Of a stretch of DNA of 5,897 nucleotides, positions 1 to 5,003 are shown piece by piece (within the stretch, counting starts at the first letter, position 1; every line of letters begins with the position of its first letter). The notes under the pieces were generated by a model. The model did not search any database. It had not been told where the DNA came from and saw only the letters and a program-made list of their open reading frames with translations. The position numbers and the translations under genes were made by a program. The DNA comes from CAZMMV01 sp964567475 (GTDB taxonomy: Bacteria; Bacillota; Clostridia; Tissierellales; Tissierellaceae): assembly GCA_964567475.1 (NCBI GenBank), contig CAZMMV010000086.1:1-5897 (forward strand), written 5' to 3'.

Positions 1-288
1 AATGCCATGGAGTTCAATATAGAAAGTATTGAATCACTCTATGGCTTTTTGTGTGGAATCATTGGTATGGACTATGATTTAGAAAAGATTTATGTAGATA
101 GTATTTATAAGATAATGGATATTGATATAAAATCTTTGGAATTACTTATAAAAGGTTTAAGTATTATCTCAGAGAGATTTAATACTGATTTCTTTATAAA
201 TATAGACTATTTAATGAAAGATATTCCAGAAGAATTGAGGGAATATTGTTTAGAACTTGAAGGAGTATTAGATTCTGCAACTGAATAA
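1..288 (+). CDS. Hypothetical protein, 3' end (5' end outside window)
   Basis: I do not recognise this protein. The frame is open from the first base (AAT GCC, then ATG at 7) to TAA at 286-288. No Shine-Dalgarno can be seen before the ATG at 7, so this is probably the C-terminal part of a longer protein, although a start at 7 (93 residues) cannot be excluded. The visible part is acidic, has no obvious membrane span or signal peptide, and looks mostly helical, with Leu/Ile-rich segments such as SLELLIKGLSIISERF and a C-terminal stretch EELREYCLELEGVL. It contains no catalytic motif that I can name. It is followed 9 bases later by a strong hairpin terminator, so it ends its transcription unit. 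The coding call rests on an uninterrupted frame with codon use like its neighbours. Confidence 0.6.
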   Translation, partial: NAMEFNIESIESLYGFLCGIIGMDYDLEKIYVDSIYKIMDIDIKSLELLIKGLSIISERFNTDFFINIDYLMKDIPEELREYCLELEGVLDSATE

Positions 289-297
289 AGTAAAGAA

Positions 298-328
298 CAA
301 TAAAGGCAGGATATATCCTGCCTTTATT
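298..328 (+). terminator. Rho-independent terminator after the first gene
   Basis: A perfect inverted repeat is centred between bases 313 and 314. The GC-rich core AGGCAGGA/TCCTGCCT is flanked by A/T pairs that extend the stem outwards to about 298-329. The T-rich 3' arm (CTTTATT) serves as the U-tract. It lies just downstream of the stop at 288 and ends only about 30 bases before the next gene's start at 360. Confidence 0.8.
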
Positions 329-347
329 GAAAAATATTTTAATAAAT

Positions 348-352
348 AAGGA
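348..352 (+). promoter_or_regulatory. Shine-Dalgarno site fixing the rsuA-like start
   Basis: AAGGA lies 7 bases before the ATG at 360. An in-frame TTG at 327 would add 11 residues, but it falls inside the 3' arm of the terminator hairpin and has no ribosome binding site. The start at 360 is therefore preferred. Confidence 0.75.
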
Positions 353-359
353 TGATTAT

Positions 360-1082
360 ATGAAGAAAAAAGAAAGAATTGATAAAATAATTAGTAATAT
401 GGGTTATGGAAGTAGAAAGGATGTAAAGCAAATAATAAAAGAAGGAAGGATCATGGTAAATGATTCTATAGTTACTGACAATAAAATTAAAGTAAATCCA
501 TATGAGAACAATATTTATATAGATGGGGAAGAAATCAACTATAGGGAATATATATATATTATGATGAATAAACCGCAAGGGTTAGTTTCATCAACAGATG
601 ATCCTAGTTCTAAAACTGTTATAGACTTATTAGATAAAAGATATTTAATATATGAACCATTTCCAGTTGGAAGATTAGATAAGGATACTGAAGGTTTATT
701 GCTAATTAGTAATGATGGCAAGTTAGCTCATGAAATACTAGCGCCTAAAAATAAGGTAAATAAGAAATATTATGTAGAAGTTGATGGGTACATAGAAGAC
801 AAACATATAGAAGTCTTTAAAAAGGGAGTAATTTTAGATGATGGTTACAATACATTACCTTCTAATTTGGAGATAATAAGCTCAGGTGTTATTTCTAAGG
901 TATATTTAACAATACAAGAAGGAAAGTTTCATCAGGTAAAAAGAATGTTTGAAAGTATTTCTATGAAAGTTATATATTTAAAAAGGGTTTCAATGGGAGA
1001 ACTTGTATTAGACAATGGATTAGACCTAGGAGAATATAGAGAATTAAGTAAAAATGAAATTAATATATTAAAAAGGTCTTAA
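360..1082 (+). CDS. rsuA: RsuA-family 16S rRNA pseudouridine synthase
   Basis: This enzyme isomerises one uridine in rRNA to pseudouridine; the RsuA family target is U516 of 16S rRNA (E. coli numbering). The protein is 240 residues, typical for the family. An N-terminal S4 RNA-binding domain covers about residues 6-48 (RIDKIISNMGYGSRKDV onwards). The catalytic domain follows, opening with MMNKPQGLVSS near residue 70. The catalytic aspartate is D107 in the motif GRLDKDTEGLLLISNDG. The C-terminal motif EGKFHQVKRMF (187-197) is the RsuA form; RluB and RluE proteins carry a different sequence there (NREVRRL-like), so RsuA is favoured over RluB, E or F. Target specificity is inferred, not visible. 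The start at 360 is chosen by AAGGA 7 bases upstream. The gene sits immediately after a terminator, with almost no room for a separate promoter. Gene context gives no further hint: the next gene has its own promoter. Confidence 0.9.
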   Translation: MKKKERIDKIISNMGYGSRKDVKQIIKEGRIMVNDSIVTDNKIKVNPYENNIYIDGEEINYREYIYIMMNKPQGLVSSTDDPSSKTVIDLLDKRYLIYEPFPVGRLDKDTEGLLLISNDGKLAHEILAPKNKVNKKYYVEVDGYIEDKHIEVFKKGVILDDGYNTLPSNLEIISSGVISKVYLTIQEGKFHQVKRMFESISMKVIYLKRVSMGELVLDNGLDLGEYRELSKNEINILKRS

Positions 1083-1086
1083 AATA

Positions 1087-1095
1087 TGTTATAAT
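1087..1095 (+). promoter_or_regulatory. Extended -10 promoter for the Tyr-rich protein gene
   Basis: TGTTATAAT gives a perfect -10 hexamer (1090-1095) preceded by the TGn extension. Only a weak -35 candidate is present (TTAAAA at 1068-1073, 16-base spacer, inside the end of the rsuA-like gene), which is usual for extended -10 promoters. The predicted transcription start is near 1102, leaving a leader of about 35 bases before the TTG at 1137. Confidence 0.6.
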
Positions 1096-1125
1096 ACAAA
1101 TTATAGAGTAAATTTATATTAGATA

Positions 1126-1130
1126 GGGTG
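1126..1130 (+). promoter_or_regulatory. Shine-Dalgarno site fixing a TTG start
   Basis: GGGTG matches the 3' half of AGGAGGTG and lies 6 bases before the TTG at 1137. The same GGTG core precedes the genes at 2343 and 5004. An in-frame GTG at 1128 lies inside this site and has no Shine-Dalgarno of its own at proper distance, so the TTG is the better start. Confidence 0.55.
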
Positions 1131-1136
1131 TATGTT

Positions 1137-1691
1137 TTGAATATCAATAAAAAAAGAAGAAGTAATTTTGACAGATTTTTTAAAAATAGATCTTCCTTGA
1201 TAGTTAATTTTAGCAATGGAGATATAACAAAAAAACAATTTTTAGAGTATAATTATGATTTAGTTCGTAGAATGAATTTAAAGCCATTTCTTAGAATAGA
1301 TAGTTATGAAATGGGAATGTATAATTATCAGTATTATAATGTTTTGGCAAAGTATTTTAACATGCTAGCCAATAATGTTAAAAATACAAGAAGACATCAT
1401 AAATATTATAATTACTATTTTAATAAAGGTAATAATTATTATAATGAAAAAGATAAGGCAACTTTAGCTTTATTAAAGTTTTTAGATTTTAAGGGAGTAG
1501 ATGCTTATTATATAAATGTAAACTCAAAATCTTTGAGAAATGAATTATATGAAATAGTATTATTAAATTACGATGAAGCAATATTCCATTCAAAATCTAA
1601 AAGACTATTGAAGATATTAAAAGATAAAAAGGTATTTAATTGTGTATTAAGGGATTCATTGATAGATGGATACATAAATGAAACATATTAA
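1137..1691 (+). CDS. Uncharacterised Tyr/Asn/Lys-rich protein
   Basis: This is a 184-residue protein of unknown function. It looks soluble: no signal peptide or membrane span is visible. It is basic and unusually rich in tyrosine (about 20 residues), asparagine and lysine, with clusters such as MYNYQYYNVLAKYF and KYYNYYFNKGNNYYNEKDK. The N-terminus (NINKKRRSNFDRFFKNR) is strongly basic. A segment FLDFKGVDAYYINVNSKSL followed by a probable helix and HSKSKRLLKILKDKKVF looks like a folded core. From memory it resembles a domain-of-unknown-function family of about 180 residues in Clostridia and Tissierellia (possibly DUF6648), which I cannot verify here. It has its own promoter at 1087-1095 and ends at a bidirectional terminator, so it is probably monocistronic. 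The start is TTG at 1137; GTG at 1128 would add three residues. No function is assigned. Confidence 0.75.
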   Translation: MNINKKRRSNFDRFFKNRSSLIVNFSNGDITKKQFLEYNYDLVRRMNLKPFLRIDSYEMGMYNYQYYNVLAKYFNMLANNVKNTRRHHKYYNYYFNKGNNYYNEKDKATLALLKFLDFKGVDAYYINVNSKSLRNELYEIVLLNYDEAIFHSKSKRLLKILKDKKVFNCVLRDSLIDGYINETY

Positions 1692-1726
1692 AAAATAAAG
1701 TCTTCCCTATAGGGAGACTTTATTTT
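1692..1726. terminator. Bidirectional terminator between convergent genes
   Basis: Bases 1692-1703 (AAAATAAAGTCT) pair with 1715-1726 (AGACTTTATTTT). Inside them, CCC pairs with GGG across a TATA loop, with one bulged T at 1704. The A-rich left arm and T-rich right arm provide a U-tract in both directions. It serves the plus-strand gene ending at 1691 and the minus-strand gene whose stop codon (1720-1722) lies within the right arm. Confidence 0.85.
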
Positions 1727-2244
1727 GTGATTAAATGAATTATATCTTCTAGAGAACTATTACTAGGAATATTGAAATCTCCAGACTTGAATTTAGTATC
1801 TAAATTTAATTCTTGAGATTTTAATATAAACTCTTCTGTACTAGAGATTAATTTCTTGTCTTCTAAAATAGTAGCTATTTTAGAAGGTAAGGAACCAGCG
1901 GGTATAGATAATTTAATTGTTTCTGTATCTTTGACCACTTTAGGTTTTTCTTTAGGATTGTTTTCTGGATTTTCTCCAACTTCTATATGTGTATTTTTAT
2001 CTTGTTTTTTTACTAATTCTTCATCTTCTAGTTTATTATCTGTAGGTTTGTTATTAGTTGTTGTATCTATATTGTTCTCAACTAATTCTTCTTTAGTGTC
2101 GAGGACACCTAGAACATCATTGGCAAATAATAAATCAATTCTCCACCCTATAATCAATGCTATAATACCAATAATACCAATTACTATTATATAATCTATA
2201 TAGTCATATAACAAATCTTTAAAACCTTCAAAAAAATTCTTCAT
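1720..2244 (-). CDS. Membrane-anchored protein with MltG/YceG-like module, no catalytic domain
   Basis: This 174-residue protein probably sits in the cytoplasmic membrane with its C-terminus outside. One hydrophobic helix spans about residues 18-34 (YIIVIGIIGIIALIIGW). Next comes a low-complexity polar linker, about 51-107, rich in Asn, Lys, Glu, Asp and Thr. The C-terminal module, about 108-174, reads IKLSIPAGSLPSKIATILED, then LISSTEEFILKSQEL, then FKSGDFNIPSNSSLEDIIHLI. It matches the pattern of the LysM-like subdomain that precedes the catalytic domain in endolytic transglycosylase MltG (IP.G.s...IA..L...gvI.s...F, then l.aG.y.i...ms...Ii..l). Full MltG proteins are about 330-380 residues and carry a catalytic glutamate in a domain that is absent here. 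No lytic activity is therefore expected; a role in peptidoglycan binding or in modulating wall enzymes is inference. The ATG at 2244 has GGAGGT six bases upstream on its strand. It may be annotated automatically as MltG, which would be misleading. Confidence 0.8.
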   Translation of the reverse strand: MKNFFEGFKDLLYDYIDYIIVIGIIGIIALIIGWRIDLLFANDVLGVLDTKEELVENNIDTTTNNKPTDNKLEDEELVKKQDKNTHIEVGENPENNPKEKPKVVKDTETIKLSIPAGSLPSKIATILEDKKLISSTEEFILKSQELNLDTKFKSGDFNIPSNSSLEDIIHLITK

Positions 2245-2250
2245 ATCTTT

Positions 2251-2256
2251 ACCTCC
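2251..2256 (-). promoter_or_regulatory. Shine-Dalgarno site of the MltG-like gene
   Basis: ACCTCC on the plus strand reads GGAGGT on the minus strand, 6 bases before the ATG at 2244-2242. It is the strongest ribosome binding site in the window and fixes the start of the minus-strand gene. Confidence 0.8.
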
Positions 2257-2298
2257 AAAAAAATAACTAAGAATGTATTTTAATCTAAACTAATGATG

Positions 2299-2309
2299 TA
2301 TAATATAAT
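2299..2309 (+). promoter_or_regulatory. Probable promoter of the RluA-family/kinase/glutaminase operon
   Basis: Two overlapping perfect -10 hexamers (TATAAT at 2299-2304 and 2304-2309) lie 35-45 bases before the TTG start at 2343. No good -35 is visible at 16-18 bases upstream, and the stretch is so AT-rich that chance matches are likely. The same 98-base gap must also contain the promoter of the divergent minus-strand gene; candidates there (TAAAAT read from 2282 to 2277, TATAAT read from 2313 to 2308) are equally weak. Confidence 0.45.
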
Positions 2310-2329
2310 TATAACATAAGAATAAGGAA

Positions 2330-2335
2330 AAGGTG
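2330..2335 (+). promoter_or_regulatory. Shine-Dalgarno site fixing a TTG start
   Basis: AAGGTG lies 7 bases before the TTG at 2343. No in-frame ATG or GTG near the start competes, and the TTG start gives a complete S4 domain. Confidence 0.65.
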
Positions 2336-2342
2336 AATAAAA

Positions 2343-3311
2343 TTGAGAGAAATTATAATAGATAAAAACGAATCAGAACAAAGACTAGATAGATTTTTAA
2401 AGAAGTATTTAGGAGAAGCATCTTCAGGATTCATATATAAGATGATTAGAAAAAAGAATATTAAAGTAAATGAATCTAGGGCTAAACCGGAAACTACAAT
2501 TGTTGAAGGTGACACTATTCAATTATATTTAGCTGATAAAACAATAGATAAATTTATAACTGAAGATAGAGAAATAAAATCAGATTTAATTCCAGATATT
2601 GTTTATGAAGATGATAATATAATGTTAATAAATAAAGCGGCAGGTATATTATCTCATGGAACAAAAGGAAGTTTTGAAGAAAACATAGTAGACAGCATGA
2701 TAAATTATTTAATTCAGAGTAAAGAGTATATACCAAGATTAGAAAAAACCTTTACTCCATCTGTTTGTAATAGATTAGATAGGAATACTTCGGGTATAAT
2801 CATTGGTGCCAAGAACTATCAAGCCCTAAAATCCATAAACAAAGCAATAAAAGATGGAGAAGTTAAAAGATATTATAAGACAATAGTTAAAGGAAGGATA
2901 AATGAAGCTTTCACTCATAGTGCTCATTTACTAAAAGATGAAGATACAAATAAAGTAGAGATTAGAGAAGAAGATTTTGAAGGTTCAAAAGAAATAACTA
3001 CTGTAGTTAAACCAATAAAAAGTAGAAATGGATTTTCTCTTTTAGAAGTGGAATTAATTACTGGAAGAACTCATCAAATAAGAGGACATTTATCAAGTCT
3101 TGGATATCCAATAATAGGTGATAGAAAATATGGAAATAAACAAATAAATAAAAGATTTAAGGATGAATATTCATTGGAAAATCAATGGTTACATGGATAT
3201 AAGATACAATTAAATGGATTAGATGAAGAAATGGAATATTTGAATGGCAAATCATTTACTTCTTTGGCAGCTGGGAAAATAGGAGAAATAGAAAAAGATT
3301 TATTTGAATAA
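2343..3311 (+). CDS. RluA/RluC-family pseudouridine synthase with S4 domain
   Basis: This enzyme converts uridine to pseudouridine in RNA, most likely 23S rRNA. The 322-residue length fits RluC/RluD-type enzymes (about 300-325). An N-terminal S4 RNA-binding domain occupies about residues 12-63 (QRLDRFLKKYLGEASSGFIY, then KNIKVN and the EGDTIQLYL end). The catalytic domain begins near 85 with IVYEDDNIMLINKAAGILSHG. The catalytic aspartate is D146 in NRLDRNTSGIIIGAKN, and GRTHQIRGHL (241-250) with GYPIIGDRKYG is the family's second signature. The layout is closest to RluC (U955, U2504 and U2580 in E. coli), but the exact target cannot be read from sequence. The first residue of the motif is Asn where His is usual. 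The start is a TTG with AAGGTG 7 bases upstream. It is the first gene of an apparent operon; the nucleoside kinase start follows 16 bases after its stop. Confidence 0.9.
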   Translation: MREIIIDKNESEQRLDRFLKKYLGEASSGFIYKMIRKKNIKVNESRAKPETTIVEGDTIQLYLADKTIDKFITEDREIKSDLIPDIVYEDDNIMLINKAAGILSHGTKGSFEENIVDSMINYLIQSKEYIPRLEKTFTPSVCNRLDRNTSGIIIGAKNYQALKSINKAIKDGEVKRYYKTIVKGRINEAFTHSAHLLKDEDTNKVEIREEDFEGSKEITTVVKPIKSRNGFSLLEVELITGRTHQIRGHLSSLGYPIIGDRKYGNKQINKRFKDEYSLENQWLHGYKIQLNGLDEEMEYLNGKSFTSLAAGKIGEIEKDLFE

Positions 3312-3314
3312 TAG

Positions 3315-3320
3315 AAAGGA
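3315..3320 (+). promoter_or_regulatory. Shine-Dalgarno site fixing the kinase start
   Basis: AAAGGA lies 7 bases before the GTG at 3328. The in-frame TTG at 3325 is only 4 bases away from the site. The in-frame TTG at 3304 lies upstream of it, inside the previous gene. GTG at 3328 is the best start. Confidence 0.65.
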
Positions 3321-3327
3321 TGATTTG

Positions 3328-4992
3328 GTGAATAAGAAGGTTAAGGTTAGTATAAAAGATATAGGAGATGTTTTAGTAGAGAAGGGCGTAGCCTTAAAAG
3401 ATATTTCTAAAGATGTATTTAAAGAAGATTATAAAAAATACTTAGGAGCAATGATAAATAACGAGGTTTTTAACTTAAATACTAAAGTTGAAGAATCTTT
3501 AGAAGTAGAATTTTTAGATATTACTCATGTAGATGGCCATAGGATATATACAAAAACAATTTCAGCAGTCTTTATAATTGCTTGTAAAAGACTATTTCCA
3601 GAAAAAACTGTGGAGGTACAACATTTTCTAGGTGAAGGCTTATATACAGAGTTTGAAAAGGGAGAGACTATTGATTTTAAAGACATAAAAGCAATTAATA
3701 GTGAAATGAAAAAGATAATAAGGGCAGATTATTCAATAAGTAGGGAAAAGATGCCAAAGGATAAAGCCATAGAGCTTTTTAAAGAAAATAATTATGTAGA
3801 TAAAATTCGTTTATTCAATACTTTAGATAGGGAAAAAGTTCATGTATATAATATAGGAGAGCATATTGATACTTTTCATGGATTCTTAGCACCTTCAACA
3901 GGATTTGTAGAAACATTTGAATTAAAGTATTATTATCCAGGAGCTCTTATAGTTATACCTAATAGAAGCTTAGAAGATAAATTGCCAGAGTTTAAAGAGT
4001 TAAAAAAATTATCAAAAGTATTTAAAGAGACAAATGATTGGGCAGAAATATTAGACCTTTCATACGTAGGATCTTTAAATGAGAAAATTATTAATGGAGA
4101 AATTTCAGAAGTTATAAAAATATCAGAGGCATTACATGAGAAGAAAATAGGAAAAATTGCTGATGAAATATGCAGAGATGATGATATACATCTTGTTCTT
4201 ATAGCAGGACCTTCTTCATCAGGAAAGACTACATTTGCTAATAGGTTAGAGATACAGTTAAAAGTAAACGGGAAAAAGCCTATATCAATTTCTGTAGATG
4301 ATTATTTTGTAGACAGAGAAGATACTCCATTAAATGAAGATGGAAGTTATAATTTTGAAGTGATAGAAGCTATAGATTTAGAATCACTTAATGAAGATTT
4401 GATAAGTCTTCTAGAAGGAAAAGAAGTAGAATTACCTAAGTTTAATTTTATAACAGGGAAAAGGGAAAAGTCTGGACGAATAGTAAAAATAGATAAAAAT
4501 CAACCTATAATAGTAGAAGGTATTCATAGTTTAAATCCAAAGATGACTTCATATATACCTGAGAAAAATAAATATAAAATATATATATCAGCTTTAACAC
4601 AGTTGAACATAGATTCACATAATCGTATACCAACTACAGATACAAGAATTATTAGAAGAATGGTAAGAGATGTTAAATTTAGAGGGAATAATGCTAATAA
4701 AACTTTTGAGTTATGGCCAGGAGTAAGAGCGGGAGAAGAAAAGCATATATTTCCATTTCAAGAACAGGCAGATATAATGTTTGACTCTGCGTTAGTTTAT
4801 GAATTAGCAGTTTTAAAAAAGCATGCTATTCCTTTATTAGAAGAAATAGATAATAGCAACACATATTATAGTGAGGCAAAAAAGTTACTTAAATTCTTGC
4901 AATATTTTAGAGATGTAGAAGATGAAAGTGTTATTGCTGAGAATTCATTATTGAGAGAATTTATAGGTAAAGCAAAATATAAAACTCAATAA
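3328..4992 (+). CDS. Nucleoside (uridine-type) kinase with ThrRS-like N-terminal domains
   Basis: This is a 554-residue fusion. The C-terminal half belongs to the uridine kinase/phosphoribulokinase P-loop family, which phosphorylates nucleosides such as uridine and cytidine. It has Walker A GPSSSGKTT (294-302), the DDYF motif (324-327) that binds substrate in uridine kinases, VEGIHSLNP (396-404), and an Arg-rich segment RRMVRDVKFRG (443-453). The N-terminal half resembles the front of threonyl-tRNA synthetase. It has a TGS-like domain (about 1-65), then a segment like the synthetase N2 domain (about 70-165, containing KRLFP, GEGLYTEF and DFKDIKAI, parallel to the ThrRS order RLFP, GFYYDF and DF..IE.EM). 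Compared by eye, the ThrRS editing-site HxxxH before this is not preserved. This architecture is known in Clostridia and Thermotoga-like bacteria and is usually annotated nucleoside kinase or uridine kinase. The role of the N-terminal half is unknown. The gene lies between a pseudouridine synthase and a glutaminase in an apparent operon. The actual nucleoside substrate is inferred. Confidence 0.9.
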   Translation: MNKKVKVSIKDIGDVLVEKGVALKDISKDVFKEDYKKYLGAMINNEVFNLNTKVEESLEVEFLDITHVDGHRIYTKTISAVFIIACKRLFPEKTVEVQHFLGEGLYTEFEKGETIDFKDIKAINSEMKKIIRADYSISREKMPKDKAIELFKENNYVDKIRLFNTLDREKVHVYNIGEHIDTFHGFLAPSTGFVETFELKYYYPGALIVIPNRSLEDKLPEFKELKKLSKVFKETNDWAEILDLSYVGSLNEKIINGEISEVIKISEALHEKKIGKIADEICRDDDIHLVLIAGPSSSGKTTFANRLEIQLKVNGKKPISISVDDYFVDREDTPLNEDGSYNFEVIEAIDLESLNEDLISLLEGKEVELPKFNFITGKREKSGRIVKIDKNQPIIVEGIHSLNPKMTSYIPEKNKYKIYISALTQLNIDSHNRIPTTDTRIIRRMVRDVKFRGNNANKTFELWPGVRAGEEKHIFPFQEQADIMFDSALVYELAVLKKHAIPLLEEIDNSNTYYSEAKKLLKFLQYFRDVEDESVIAENSLLREFIGKAKYKTQ

Positions 4993-4998
4993 GAGGTG
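4993..4998 (+). promoter_or_regulatory. Shine-Dalgarno site of glsA
   Basis: GAGGTG begins directly after the kinase stop codon (4990-4992) and lies 5 bases before the ATG at 5004. With only 11 bases between the genes there is no room for a promoter, which supports co-transcription with the kinase. Confidence 0.75.
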
Positions 4999-5003
4999 CA
5001 TAT

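Noticed and set aside
327..359. TTG-initiated 11-residue N-terminal extension of the rsuA-like protein
   Set aside because: The TTG lies inside the terminator's 3' arm, has no Shine-Dalgarno, and the ATG at 360 has a well-spaced AAGGA.
548..562. Short TA repeat (about 548-559)
   Set aside because: It encodes the ordinary IYI segment of the rsuA-like protein in an AT-rich genome; it shows no repeat-element structure.
339..721. Minus-strand open frames opposite the rsuA-like gene (339-578 and 539-721)
   Set aside because: They are antisense to a well-supported gene, have low-complexity Ile/Tyr/Phe-rich translations and no ribosome binding sites.
1856..2194. Plus-strand open frame of 112 codons with a Ser/Leu/Ile-rich translation
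   Set aside because: It mirrors the minus-strand MltG-like gene, which has a strong GGAGGT site, a clear membrane helix and a recognisable C-terminal module.
1720..2244. Annotating the minus-strand gene as an active MltG lytic transglycosylase
   Set aside because: The protein ends after the small N-terminal-type module; the catalytic domain with its glutamate is missing.
2309..2736. Minus-strand open frames opposite the RluA-family gene (2309-2515 and 2554-2736)
   Set aside because: They are shadows of a conserved coding gene; the hydrophobic translations reflect AT-rich antisense codons.
3304..3327. Eight-residue N-terminal extension of the nucleoside kinase, overlapping the upstream gene
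   Set aside because: The Shine-Dalgarno AAAGGA (3315-3320) lies inside this extension and points to GTG at 3328.
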